A stretch of 64,000 nt of DNA from Adenophora triphylla var. japonica (GCA_022495995.1 JAFEMH010001238.1:379501-443500), one strand, 5' to 3'; shown: positions 23,168 through 34,607, counted from the first letter of the stretch. Notes: generated from the sequence alone by a model not told the origin. Translations and numbers: made by a program.

Positions 23168-24359
23168 GCGTTGATTTCTCAGTATGGATTAACCTTTACT
23201 TGCAAAAATTGATTATCAAAAGATTTTTAAAATACCTAAAATAACATTTTTGAGTCTTTTGGAGTCAAACTATTTTTTGTCTGATTATTCAATAAAGATA
23301 CATAGGCAGCTGTGCGGCACGACCATCCCAAAGTTCTGAATGGATGTTTTTCTATCGACAAAACTACTTCTTTCATAAGTCTTGTTGCCGAGTGGCTCTG
23401 TAGACACCCCCATTTAAACTCAATATTCATGATTATACTATTCTTTATCTCGCCTTTGTGTTTGAAGAAAACTCATTGGTTTCATCATGTTTCGTTAGGT
23501 TTTGACTTTTGGACTTTACTGACTATCAGAATAACTGTAAAGGACAAAATAGTCAATCTGACTAGTTGTCTCATACGAGACTACATGTCTCGCACAAGAC
23601 AACCTCTGTAGAATGAGCAGATTCACTTTCTTTATTGGTTTTGATCTATTTCTTGATCTCTCCTCTCATAATCCGGGATTTACCCTAATCTAGGCCTTCC
23701 TAGAACCTCCCTCAAGGTTTCCTACCATACTTGTGTTTCCTAATCTTGGTAGACAAGTAATTCTTACCTATAAATACAAGGTTCCTCCTCCTTGTTCATG
23801 TACCTTCAATCACACCTTCTCCTGCACACGTTTTATTGGATTCTCTCCTACACAGAAGACACAAAACAATCCTAAATCTCTCTTTAAATTCGTTCATGTA
23901 AATCTTCCTATGAAGATCTCAAGTCTTTGTCAAGGCTACCTATTGGATTACTCAAGAAATCATAAGGTAAACTCCCTACACTCTTTACTTCTTCTTCTCA
24001 ATCCCTCTAATTCCTTTTAGAGTATTGTAATCCCATCAAAATGATTAGTCTAGAGTCCCTTCAATCCATGAAGGTGACCTCGAAGCATACAATCTCTGAC
24101 ATTACAACCCTAATTAATAAATTAAATAGATTTTACTTGTTCTTATTTATCTTGATTTAATTGATTTGATTGATAACACATAATTAGCAAGACCAATCCT
24201 AAAATTGGGTGAAATTGGTGCTACTTCACCTTCAAATTTCATAAATTAACCCCCAAACCCTTGAATCTCTTAAATATTAAAAAGTTTTTTCTTATTATTT
24301 TCCTACCAATAAATAATAAGTGTCGACTCATTGAATCACGAAAATTCACCATTGCTACA
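23168..24359 (+). mobile_element. Tat-like family fragment: 3' interior plus LTR
   Basis: 23168-23398 matches 14600-14839 of element R (shared TCTTTCATAAG and GCAGCCGTGCGGCACGACCA-like stretches). The LTR 23399-24359 follows with TGTAGACACCC...GCTACA ends. The LTR has diverged most of the four, and its dyads read GTCTCATACGAGAC and GTCTCGCACAAGAC. The 5' part of the element is missing. Confidence 0.85.
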
Positions 24360-24640
24360 ACCAACTATTGGGCAACGAAGACTATAATGCTGAGTCATGC
24401 ACTTTGTCGGTAAAGGTAATACCATCAGTCTTCAACTGGTCTACCATACCTTTAAATTATCGATGTGACTCGCTGCTGGTGTGCCATCTCTGACATCTTC
24501 AGATTCAACAACCGCCTTATCATGTGAACCTTATTGATCGTCAGTGGCTTGTAATATATTTATAATACATGCCAGACAACATTTGTAGCATCTCCTCCAC
24601 ATTTGTCTTTTCATCCCAAGTACCGTGTGCAATCTCGTCG
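24360..24640 (-). pseudogene. Ty1-copia gag (UBN2) fragment
   Basis: On the - strand short frames match the copia gag of the element at 41461-44113: INKVHMIRRL and then, in another frame, DGTPAASHIDNLK correspond to its INKVHLIKRF and GQTAASYIGNFK. Frameshifted and truncated. It abuts the Tat-like LTR directly. Confidence 0.65.
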
Positions 24641-25776
24641 ATTAACATGAGCCTAATCACACCTATCGTCTTGCGATGTAATGTATCTCATTCTTCATCC
24701 TTCATCTATATGCGGGTTTCTCATTATATTTGATATCCTGTCCATAAAGGTAAATTGTGGTCCTTGTTTTCCAGAATGTGAAGTTTCAACCATGTTGAAT
24801 CTCACTATGTTTGTATTCCCCCTCTTAACTGATTACAAAATTCTCAAACGCAACCCAAAGATCAACTCTTTGAACTTCACATTGTTAACCAAAGCTTTTA
24901 ATATGAGTTGTTAGGAACTTAGTGGTATCTATGCAATTAATGAAAAGAATAGTCCTCATTAGAGCAAAGAATAATACGAAAAATCACACAAATAAACACA
25001 AAGAATTATTAACCCATTTCATTGAACAAATAAACTACGTCTTGAGCGTTGTCAAACCAAAAATATACTTAATATTCCAATTCTCTCTATGTGGTATTTC
25101 ATTGTGTTTACAGCTCGTCACTTAGTTTATATAGGATACAACAAAACTCTAGGTAGAAACCCTAAACGATTCAGCGTGTCATACCGTTCTCCGGCCTCAT
25201 ACACCCTCATAAGATGGCCACATGTCCACTAGCGCACCTATGCACTCGAATCAAGCAAGTGTATGACCTTCAGAATCTTTCTTCCCTTTGCGCAAATAAT
25301 GTTAAATTCTTTGCCATCCATGAATTCACCTCATGCGCCCAAATGGCCTTTAAACCCCATGTTTCCTCTTCTCAGTTTTGGCTCCAACCCCGAGAAATTG
25401 TACACTGGTATTTAAGATCATAATATTATAATTTATTTTTATGTTCATTGTATTGTTTAAAAAGAAAGAGGAGAGGAAAAACGAGAATTTATTCACCCTC
25501 ACATGATTACTGAATACCCTGCAATGCAATTGTTACAAAAATGCCATAAATTGAATGACTATATTACCCTTCAATACAACGTTGTGCACCTACAATTAGA
25601 TTTCTTTAATATTACTTACATATCTACTATATTCACCCGCAACATTAAATCTCTATTTCATCTACCTATAAAATTTTACATTCCCCTATTAAATTTTCAC
25701 CTCATTTAAACCTTACAAACTTACCTTTCTTACCTTCCCTCTTACCTCCATTAACAGTTTTTTTTCTTTTAAAAAC

Positions 25777-25778
<2 letters not shown>

Positions 25779-25827
<49 letters not shown>
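25779..25827. repeat. (CT)n microsatellite
   Basis: About 24 perfect CT units. It keeps a frame open on the - strand as poly(Arg-Glu), which is an artefact. Confidence 0.95.
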
Positions 25828-25829
<2 letters not shown>

Positions 25830-26039
25830 ATCAATCTTACAAAAAAATTGCAAAATTCTCTTTTCAAGTTTACTATATTGTGTTGAAAAATTAAGCATGG
25901 ATGAAAAGCACCTTATCTAGGCGTAAGTGTAAGTATTTTGACATTCTAAGCGTTTTTGCATTGTTTTTTTTTTTTTTGAACTTTTTTAACAAATTCTCGT
26001 AACTACGGATCGTTTGATAGTGACCAATCATTTTTTGCA

Positions 26040-26215
26040 TTGATTGGTGACTATCGACCAAACATATTCAAATTGTCAAGCCAATAACGATCGAACATTT
26101 AAAGGTTATTCAAACAATAGTGGTCAAACATTTCAAAATTGTTCAAGCAATGGTAGCCAAACATTTTGACAATTTTCAACTAATTGTGACCGAATATTTT
26201 GAAATTATTCCTTAT
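26040..26215. repeat. Degenerate tandem repeat, about 36-bp unit
   Basis: Four to five diverged copies of a unit like AATAGTGGTCAAACATTTCA followed by AAATTGTTCAAGC. Confidence 0.7.
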
Positions 26216-26807
26216 CTTTGTCCAAACAGTACACATTTAAGATAATTGATTATTATTTTTTTGAAAATATATTTACAGAAATTTACATGGTTAGAGGAAG
26301 GACCACCACCTTCTTTCTTTCTCTGTGTGTTCTTTATCTCTCTTTCTGCATTCTTTTGTCGTTCTTTTCTTGTCTTAAGCGTTGAATATGTGGGTGCATG
26401 TGTGGGGTGTATGAAGGTGCGTGGGTGTATTTTCTTAATATAGGTGACCGTTTGTATAGATGTTTTAAAAGGTAAAATAAGAATATTGATGGTGTGTTTG
26501 GTATTAAGAATTTATATTTTTTGGCAAAATAAGTATGCGGCGTATTTAGTAATATTGCGTGTTGAATAACATGGGAAAAAAAAAGGAAGGGCAAACAACC
26601 AATATATGCCATGTACTTTAGTAAACTATATCAAATAATGCTATGTACTACTTAATATCTAAAAAAGACAACGTACTTTCTGAGTTACTTTCAAATAATG
26701 CAACATTTTGATTTTATAATTAACGGGGTTAAAATAACAAACGGAATTATGATATGGCATCTGAGTTGGCAAATTGAGTTAACTAATATTGACGATATGA
26801 TGTAGAG

Positions 26808-27000
26808 GCCCAGGCGGCAGCCTCACCACCATCCAGGCGGCAGCCTCACTTGGGTAAAGAATGGTCTGGAGCACTGCCTTCCAGGCGCCAGCCTCAACAC
26901 CATCTAGGCGACAGCCTCACCATTGTTCAACATGGATCGGAAACACTGCCTTCCAGGTGCCAGCCTCAATATTGTTCAGGTGGCCACCTCACTATGCTCA
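26808..27000. repeat. GC-rich tandem repeats next to the PPR fragment
   Basis: A 23-bp unit around CAGGCGGCAGCCTCACCACC occurs several times, and a unit of about 72 bp (starting ATGGTCTGGAGCACTGCCTT) is present twice with divergence. It stands out in composition from its AT-rich neighbours. Confidence 0.75.
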
Positions 27001-27009
27001 GCGTTCGTC

Positions 27010-27290
27010 TATTCATGATGCTATATCGTTCTTTTGTAGGATGAAAATCGACCATGTACAGCCGGTCGTTTATAATTTTACGTATTTGTTGAAAGTTTGT
27101 GGGGATAATTCTGATTTAAGGAGAGGTAGGGAGATTCATGCGCAATTGATTTTGAATGGGGATGCGTCTAATTTGTTTGCAATGACTGGTGTTTTGAATA
27201 TGTATGAGAAATGCAGGTTGATTGATGAGGCGTATAAGGTGTTTGATAGAATGCCTGAACGGGATTTGATTTGTTGGAATCAAAAGTTGT
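27010..27290 (+). pseudogene. PPR (PLS class) gene fragment, CRR22-like
   Basis: About 93 codons encode a piece of a pentatricopeptide repeat protein: VVYNFTYLLKVCGD, then LRRGREIHAQLI, LFAMTGVLNMYEKC and AYKVFDRMPERDLICWN. From memory this resembles the N-terminal repeats of the Arabidopsis chloroplast RNA-editing factor CRR22. A full protein would have about 800 residues with E/DYW domains; here homology begins near HDAISFFCRMK and ends at ...CWN, followed shortly by a stop. It lies inside the MULE, on the strand opposite to the transposase, so capture by the transposon is likely. Not expected to be functional. Confidence 0.75.
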
Positions 27291-27294
27291 TTTT

Positions 27295-27437
27295 ATAACC
27301 AATTTAGCAATCTCAAACCAAAATCAAAATCAATCCATGGCTGCCCAGATGGAAAAATAGAAGCAAGATAATGATACTTTCACCAGTTTACAGGTATATA
27401 ACCAATTTAGCAATCTCAAACCAAAATCAAAATCAAT
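27295..27437. repeat. 40-bp direct duplication
   Basis: ATAACCAATTTAGCAATCTC plus its next 20 bases occurs at 27295-27334 and again at 27398-27437, just after the PPR fragment. It is probably a repair or replication-slip duplication. Confidence 0.85.
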
Positions 27438-28021
27438 TTTGTCATTTTTTATTATTTTTCTCATGATTTCTTGAAATTTTACTCCAGAATGAAAGATTGA
27501 GATTGGGTTTATTGCAACAGAGGAAGCAACAACTTCAGTCAATTTTAAAATGGAGCTTGAAGATTTCTTGAGAAGAATCGAAATCGAGAATCAGACAACA
27601 ACAGCAACAAATGAAGATTCTTGTTTCTTTAGGCTTCAATACAGAAGCATGTTTTACTAGTTATCAAACAGTTTGGATCGTTAATATTTAATATTTGTCC
27701 ATAATTAAGATGTCCCTGGTGGATTTTTATACAGAAGCAAGCCAGACTGGTGTAATTTACATTTTATACAGAAGCATGTTTTACTAGTTATTCTTGGGAC
27801 CAGTCTTCTTAATACTACTTGCATCAAAGCGTATCAACCAACAAAGGGCAACAGAGAATCAAACAACTGAATTTTGTAACTTGGACCACAGAAATTCAAC
27901 TAGTTCACAATGTTCTCCACTTCCACAGAGTGAAATGTTTTGCAGTAGCCAGCATAAAAGACCCATGAAAATTGAACTAGCTTCACCTGCTGGAAATAGC
28001 TAAGAATTGAACAAAACTAAA

Positions 28022-28073
28022 CATTGAATATTGAACATTGAACATTGAACATTGAACATTGAACATTGAACAT
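28022..28073. repeat. (ATTGAAC)n tandem repeat
   Basis: Seven near-perfect copies of the 7-mer ATTGAAC. It is not the plant telomere unit (TTTAGGG). Confidence 0.9.
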
Positions 28074-28349
28074 GGTAAGTTAACAAAACAGTATATTCGA
28101 AAGTATCCATATAACTTGTTCCAAGTTAACAAGTATTACCAATAAAATAGAACCCAAAATGGAAAAACGTTTAGGTAAACTACTCAATAATCCACAACAG
28201 TTGGCATGTACCAAAGCAAAAAAATAGTAAATATTAACATCAACTAGTGACATGCTCTTGAATCTACTCAATATGCCACAACAGATGAAGTTTGGTTGAG
28301 TAACATTCTGAATATCATGCAGTTGAACTATATCCTCTTTTCACAGGTA

Positions 28350-28860
28350 ATTTCTTATACTTGGTGCTGGAACTTTCTTCATTGTCATTATCAAGATATG
28401 CCATTAGAGTTAGTTGTATCTCCGTCTCAAATAGATCGCCATTTTCAACATAGACTGCATAATAATATGAGTAAATGTTTAGAGTAAATTAATAATAAAG
28501 AATAAAGTCTTAATCTAAGTATAATATTTCTTACCAGTTTCAATATTCTCTTGATCAACCTCCATATCAAATGGATCACCATTATCGACATAGACTGCAT
28601 AATATGAGTGAAATATCATAGCAAATTAAAAAAAAAAACCAGTAAAGTCTAAATTTAAGTAAATTATTTCTTACACGTTTGAGCATTCTCTTGATCAACC
28701 TCCATCTCAAAAGGATCACCATTTTCAACATTGACTAGATATTATGAAAAGCATTATCAGAGTAACTTATGGCAAATTTAAAATACAAATCTAACTTAAT
28801 TATTTCTTACCATTTTCAGCATTTTGTTGATTCACATCCACCTTTGCTGGCTTCTCCTTC
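28350..28860 (-). repeat. Repeated mini-exon-like units, about 130-bp period
   Basis: On the - strand three to four copies encode variants of VDNGDPFDMEVDQEN, each followed by a splice-donor-like GTAAGAAAT and about 70 bp of AT-rich sequence. They look like a duplicated short exon at the end of the transposase gene. Confidence 0.65.
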
Positions 28861-29962
28861 TTACTATTTGACTTTCTTCTCTTTTCTAACTGCATCACCC
28901 TCCACCCTCTCATTACTGCACTTTCTTTTATTGTGTCTCCATTGATTGCAATTGGTGCACCTCATTTGCCTTCCCTTTTTAACAATCTCACTAGGATTAT
29001 TGCATTCCTTTTCAGCTTTCTTCTTCTTGCCAACCATCTAGAGGTAACTATCTTCACCTTAAAATTGAGCACACATGCTTTCTTATTATGGATATGGTTA
29101 TAAGACTTAATTTGCATTGTATTGTCCATTTGTTGATAAGTAGCATAGAGCCTCCAGTTTACATCCTTCCTTGCATCGTGTAAGAACAACATATTTTGAA
29201 GATTTGACAAACCTGATCTCTCTCCCATTAGCAACTGCGTAATTGGTTATGCAGTGCTCAACTCATTACTATCAGCAAATAGCATACCCTTTATAGGCTC
29301 TTGTTTGTCCCACTCAATACTAGGGTCAAAAACTGGCCACTTGATCTTCTTACTTTTATTGACACCTTCCACATCTTCACTATCATAAATTGGTGTGTTA
29401 TACCCTTTATCAGACTCTGTGTAATCACTATTATATCCATCAAGCTTAGTTGTGGTAGAACACCGCCTAATCTCTTGTAAAAAAACAAAATCAGGATATT
29501 TTCTAACCCCTTGTTCATTCTCTTTTTCAAGAACATTTCCACCCTTTTCTTCAAACTCTTTCTCAACTTTACCTTCTTCTGCAAATTGCTTTTCAACTTC
29601 AATATCTTCTGCAACCTTGTCAATTTGACTTTTATTCTTTTTCTTTTTTTCTTCCATTTTTTTTGCCTAAAAAACAATACCTCCTCATTCTCATCTTCAC
29701 TTACATGGTCTAAACTAGCATTATCATCTTCACTTTCACATTGGCCTTTATCTGTCAAATTAGCATCTTCATTACGTTGCGATTTTTCCCCATTCAACTC
29801 ATTTATAAATGCTTCATTTTCCTCATCATGTTCTACATATATCTCTATAGAACTTTTATGGGCTTTAGACTGCTCAATTAAATCAGTCAATGCATTAGGC
29901 CAACACAATCTAAGTCCATTACTTAAGGTTTGCCCAGGTACTCTGTAATGGTACTTACTCAC
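28860..29962 (-). pseudogene. MULE transposase remnant
   Basis: N-terminal block (29750-29962) with YHYRVPGQTLSNGLRL and the IEIYVEH motif typical of the leader domain of plant MuDR transposases. An acidic/Lys-rich linker follows. Then comes the DNA-binding block (28980-29180) with DVNWRLYATYQQ and a KIVTSRWLA motif, and a terminal zinc knuckle CX2CX4HX4C (28918-28959). Several frame changes separate them. The DDE catalytic core, normally about 250 residues between DNA-binding block and zinc knuckle, is missing, so the element cannot move itself. Confidence 0.75.
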
Positions 29963-30394
29963 TGGTTTATCACTTGTACTCTTAACTATAATGTCAAACT
30001 CATGAAAGTTTCAGTGTTTATATGGTGATAATATGACACATCACCACCTTCATAATGCATGATAGGACTAGATTACATGACACCACCATGATGTATTTCT
30101 AAATCTAAACAGAACATCCTGTAAAAGTAAAAGGCAAAACAGGCGTTACAATTTAGATATGCACATACACATATAACAAATAACACACAAAACCAAGTTT
30201 TTTTTTTTAAAAAAAAGGTCAAGTAAAAATAAATAAAACAGTAAATGTATTGGCCAAGTAAAAATAAATAAAACCCCAAATTTCTACACATAAACCCTAA
30301 TTCAGGGAAACCGAAAATTCAAAAACAAAAACTCGAACCGAACCCTAAATGTATTGAACAAACCTGCTTCAATATGATTTTGATTTTGCCGGTC

Positions 30395-30545
30395 AATTGA
30401 TTATGAAGAAGAAGAACCCACCGGTGCTTCAATTGATTGTGAATGATTGTAAAGAAGAAGAACCCACTGGTGCTTCAATTGATTGTGAAGAAGAAGAAGA
30501 ACCTACCGGTGCTTCAATTGATTGTGAAGAAGAAGAACCGGCACT
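30395..30545. repeat. Tandem repeat, about 45-bp unit
   Basis: Three to four copies of GAAGAAGAACCCACYGGTGC followed by TTCAATTGATTGTGAA. On the + strand it would read EEEPTGASIDCE repeatedly (frame 30397-30657), but it lies upstream of the MULE transposase and has no other coding sign. Confidence 0.8.
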
Positions 30546-30879
30546 GCTGCTGTTGTTGGTATTTTTAGTTTTCATGCACGTCGTTTTGTTTTTCCTCTAC
30601 CATTCACACGTGCAATTCACGAGATTAAAAATAGATTACGTGGAAGCTGATATGTAAAAAAAATAGTCCATGTCAGCACGTCGTTAAGTTTTGGTAACGC
30701 CATCCATTTGTCGTTAAGTTTTGGTAATGCCATCCATTTTAAATTTTGAAAGTTGCATTATTTGATATAACTAAAAAAAGTATGTTTCATTTTTTAGACA
30801 CTAATGAATATGTTTCATTATTTGATAGACAAGGATATAATACGTTACCTTTGATGTTTTTGATAATCATAAGTAAGTT

Positions 30880-32100
30880 TGTCCATTAAAAAATATGTAC
30901 TTCAGTTTGAAATTATTTAATAATATAAAATATTATGAGGATGAATTATAAATATTATGGTGATGGGAAAAAATATGAGTGAGGTCACAAACTTGTAAAA
31001 GGCTAACCATGAAATTAATTTGTTATGTCATGTGATGATGGGATAGATGGAGTCTTGAAAGAGGTATTTAGAGTTAGAGTTATGGCACAATATTTTTCTC
31101 CATAATCTATTAATATTTTTGTGGTTTGTTTTCTCATTATTTCCTCAAGACTTCTAGATCATTAATGTTTGTACAATATGAAAAAATAAATATATAAATC
31201 AATATAAAAGATAAAAGTAAGATTAACAAATATCATAGTAGTTAATTTTTGTAATCTTAGCAATTTGACATAATTCATTCGTAAGCATGAATAAAATAGA
31301 AGAAAGAAAATGCAACAACAAATAAAAATATTCAAAAACTTACTAAATAAAATAATAACTAAAAATGAATTCAATATCAAAACAGAAATATGAAAGTCAA
31401 ATATTAATAAAGAAAAAACAATAAAAAATAAGAGTTCAAAAATATAATAAAAATAAAGAGTAGAAGCATATAAGTAATAAATTTGAATATTGTTAAAAAA
31501 TAATACAAAGTCAAAGTAGAATAAATATCAAAATAGAAAGAAAAAAAACAAAAAACAAAAGAAAGATGAAACAATTGAATGAAATATGGAAATCAAATCT
31601 TAATAAAAAATAATAAAAAGGAAGCATTCACGAACACAATCAAAATATATTAAAAAATAAAAAATCTATTTTGAAAAATTCATCAATGAAAATCAATATC
31701 AAAACCAAATATAAATAAATATAACAAAAATCAAACTTTAATCGAAATAAAAGAAATATTTTTTATCACAAACTGAAAAAAAGAAGATAATATTAAAAAA
31801 CGAAAGTAAAGCAAGTATGAAAAAAAAAAAACTAAAATCAACTTTACAAATAAGTAAAAGAAATCAAATCATAATCGAAAGAAAAAAATGAAAAAATAAT
31901 CCAAAATAAGTTCTTATTTAAAGCCAAGTTGTAAATTGTCTTACAAAAATAGCAAAAGCAAAATGAAAAAAAAAACTTTAATAATTAAGAAAGAAAAAAA
32001 ATCTAATGCATAAAAGAAAATCAATATCAATATAAAAGCATACGAAAAAATAAAATGCAAATAAAAAGTGAAAATTAAAATTCTAATAATTAAAAAGTGA
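30880..32100. other. A-rich low-complexity tract
   Basis: Almost entirely A-rich on the + strand with interspersed AATAAA and CAAAATC words and no gene signal. The same composition resumes at 33654-33960, so the Pack-MULE-like element at 32110-33644 split one tract. Confidence 0.75.
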
Positions 32101-32357
32101 AAGAAACATGCCAAAAACTTATAAAAAACGCGTTTTTTGTTAACTTAACAAAAAACGTGTTTTACCGTCTTCCTAATAACAACACACAGTTACGTAACCT
32201 CTCTCTCTCTCCTCTCTCTCTCTCTATACGCAAAGGGAAAGATCGCGTCTTCTTCGTCTCCGGCAACCCCAATTGCAATCGCCCTCACCGTCTTCTCCTT
32301 CTCCGGCAACACCAATCCCCTCTCTGATCCCAGAAACCAACCGGCGGCAGACAACAC

Positions 32358-32625
32358 ATAACCGACGATGACTTGGAGAAGATGAACTATTTGAGAGCCG
32401 TAATCAAAGAAACCTTCCGTTTACACACTCCATTACCATTACAAAGGATTTGATTTTGAATTGATACCGTTCGGATCGGGACGGAGGGGGTGTCCTGGGA
32501 TTGCGTTTGCAGCGGTGACGATTGGGTCGGCGCTTGCGAATTTATTGCAGAAGTTTGATTGGGGATTTTCGAATGGGGAAAATGGTGAGAATTTGGATAT
32601 GACTGAAGCACCTGTTGTTTTATAA
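32358..32625 (+). pseudogene. Cytochrome P450 fragment (K-helix and heme-binding loop)
   Basis: First piece 32358-32441 carries the K-helix: [20 protein letters not shown], with the ExxR pair that stabilises the P450 core. The second piece, 32440-32625, starts one base out of frame and carries the heme loop FGSGRRGCPG with the cysteine that ligates heme iron, then a CYP71-type tail (FDWGF...MTEA) to a TAA. The roughly 60 residues between these motifs (PERF region) are missing, and everything upstream is absent. The pieces were joined by an internal deletion, during or after capture. Non-functional; the donor gene was probably of the CYP71 clan. Confidence 0.8.
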
Positions 32626-32631
32626 CGATTA

Positions 32632-33045
32632 ATCAAGTGCCAGTTGGTGATTAATCAAGTGCCCGTTGGTGTATAATAGAGTGCCCGTTAGTGTATAATC
32701 AAGTGCCGTTGGTGTATAATTGAGTGCCCGTTAGTGTATAATCAAGTGCCCGTTAGTGTATAATCAAGTGCCGTTGGTGTATAATTGAGTGCCCGTTAGT
32801 GTATAATAGAGTGCCGGTAAGTGTGTAATGGCGAGTGTCAATGTATTTTTGAATGCCAGTTCATGTAATTTTGAATGTCAGATCCATGTTTTTGAATGCC
32901 GAGTTCATGTTTTTTTGAATATCGGCAAAAATAATTATCGGTGTTTTTGAGTGCCGGTATATGCATTTTTGAGTGCCGGTAAATGTGTTTTCAAATGCCG
33001 GTCCATGTATTTTTGAATGCCGGTGTAAAAAGTGCTAGTGCATGT
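32632..33045. repeat. Minisatellite array, forward orientation (GTGCCGGT core)
   Basis: About 10 units of about 22 bp like TGTATAATCAAGTGCCCGTT, grading into about 8 units like TTTTTGAATGCCGGTTCATG. It lies inside the P450-carrying element. Confidence 0.85.
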
Positions 33046-33059
33046 ATATTAAGTGACTT

Positions 33060-33250
33060 TATAAACTAACATTTGGCACTTGGTTACACTAACACTGGCA
33101 CTTTGTTACACTAACACCGGCACTTTGTTAAACTAACACCGGCACTTGTTTTACACTAACACCGGCACTTTGATACACTAACACTGGCACTTTATTACAC
33201 TAACATTGGCACTTTTTTACACTGACACTGGCACTTTGTTACACATGCAC
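33060..33250. repeat. Minisatellite array, reverse orientation (ACCGGCAC core)
   Basis: About 9 units of about 21 bp like ACACTAACACCGGCACTTTG. The core is the reverse complement of that in the preceding array, so the two arrays form a large inverted repeat. Confidence 0.85.
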
Positions 33251-33653
33251 TGCTTCGTTGAATTGACCCAAACTTCAGCAAATTAAACCATTTTTCCACA
33301 CCATTGAAGGACATTCTGTTTATCCAACGAAAAAACGAAGAGCTATGGAATCAAATCACACAGTTATCTCCAATTAATTATGTACCAATCAATAAAGTAC
33401 CAATCAATTATGTAACGAAGGTAGTTGACAATGGACATTAATGGCGGAACTAGGGCACGAATTGTAGGTTACTAAATACTCAACTGAGTGAACGCCGGAG
33501 AACGATCGGAGCTTGGGATGGCCAGAGAAGATGATCGGAGCTTGGGATGACACGAATTTGTGTAATTACAAAAATGCCACCGTTTGTTTTGAAAACACGT
33601 TTTTCCTTATCTTAAAAAAAACTAGTTTTTTATAAGACCAACTCAAGAAACAT

Positions 33654-34334
33654 TCACAAACATAAAAGAAATAGAAAAAAACAAGAAATAAAATCAAAAT
33701 AAAGGCAAAAATTTATAAAATAAAAGTTAAAATCAAAATCAAAATCAAAATCAAAATCAAAATCAAAATCAAAATCAAAATCAAAATCAAAATCAAAATC
33801 AAAATCAAAATCAAAGTCAAAATCAAAATCAAAATCAAAATCAAAATCAAAATCAAAATCAAAATCAAAATCAAAGTGATAAACACAAACATAAATATAA
33901 AAAATAAATTCTAATCAAAATAAGTCAAAAGAAATTATAAAGAAGTCACTCACAAATTTGAAAAAAAAAAAAAAGAAAAGGATTTTGTGAATACTTACAA
34001 TAGCATTTTACAATAGCATTCCCTAGAACCTTGACATATTTTCATTCTTCATGAATCCGTCTCTATAAAAGTGATGGAGAGTAAAAAACAAACATTTGTC
34101 AAAAAAAAAATTAGTGTTTATATACTTGAATGAAGAAAATGGATACAAACATTTGTCAAAAAGAAATTAGTGTTTATATACTTGAATGAAGAAAATGGAT
34201 GACTCTTCAACTATTGATCTTTTATGAATAATCTAAAAGTTTTTTTAATTATTGTATTAGTTAGTATTACAACCTTTAAACTTCAACTTGTTTCATATTC
34301 CCGTTGATTATAACAAAATAAAATTATATTCTTC
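33654..34334. other. AT-rich spacer
   Basis: A-rich tract with a hexamer array, then a direct duplication of about 55 bp (about 34089-34140 and 34145-34198, with TTAGTGTTTATATACTTGAA). No gene seen. Confidence 0.65.
33728..33875. repeat. (AAAATC)n hexamer array
   Basis: About 24 units, almost perfect; two units read AAAGTC. Confidence 0.95.
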
Positions 34335-34336
34335 TA

Positions 34337-34607
34337 CTCCCTCCGTCCCGCTAGTAACTGCACTGTTACTGTTTGCGCGGGGATTAAGAAAAAAATAATG
34401 ATAAATGTTGTGAGTGTAAAAGTAAAATAGGAGAGAGAATGAGTGGAGGGAATAGTAAATTATAATGGTGTTGTGAGTATTAAAATAATGTAGGAGAGAG
34501 AATGAGTGGAGGAAATAGTAAAGATTCTTTGCCATTTTAGAAAGTGTGCGGTTTGTAATGGGACGCCCAAAATAGAAAGTGTGCGGTTTGTAGTGGGACA
34601 GAGGGAG
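34337..34607. mobile_element. Stowaway MITE
   Basis: CTCCCTCCGTCCC and its inverse at the ends, flanked by TA (34335-34336, 34608-34609). Tc1/mariner-derived, non-coding. Confidence 0.9.

Larger units (their letters stand above)
24641..26585. other. Intergenic, no gene recognised
   Basis: AT-rich sequence with short open frames but no domain or codon signal. A TATATAAAC box near 25120-25130 in - orientation looks like a retrotransposon LTR promoter, but no LTR ends could be paired. Simple repeats are listed separately. Confidence 0.6.
26590..30870 (-). mobile_element. MULE (MuDR-like) element, internally deleted, carrying a PPR fragment
   Basis: Terminal inverted repeats of at least 75 bp at about 75% identity: left about 26630-26706 and right about 30750-30835, both with TATCAAATAATG and TTTCAAATAATGCAAC/TATCAAATAATGCAAC-type blocks. 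Transposase remnants lie on the - strand at 28860-29962. A host PPR gene fragment lies at 27010-27290 in the opposite orientation. The exact ends and the target duplication could not be fixed. Confidence 0.7.
32110..33644. mobile_element. Pack-MULE-like element carrying cytochrome P450 fragments
   Basis: 1535 bp bounded by the 9-bp target duplication AAGAAACAT (32101-32109 and 33645-33653). Ends share CTTATAAAAAAC and AAAACGTGTTTT blocks as inverted repeats. A 9-bp duplication fits Mutator-like elements. The right end (GAGTTGGTCT... on the - strand) resembles that of the foldback element (GAGTCGGTCT...). It contains two P450 pieces and two repeat arrays, and no transposase. Confidence 0.8.

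Noticed and set aside
26850..27010. N-terminal part of the frame leading into the PPR fragment as part of the protein
   Set aside because: It translates GC-rich tandem repeats; similarity to PPR proteins begins only at about 27010.
30397..30657. 86-codon frame with EEEPTGASIDCE repeats as a gene
   Set aside because: It is a three- to four-unit minisatellite upstream of the MULE transposase with no other coding evidence.
32439..32636. - strand frames over the P450 region
   Set aside because: They are shadows; the + strand carries the K-helix and heme motifs.
33728..33875. Regular hexamer array considered as a CRISPR or functional repeat
   Set aside because: The units are contiguous without spacers, the genome is a plant's, and it lies in a low-complexity A-rich tract; a microsatellite explains it.
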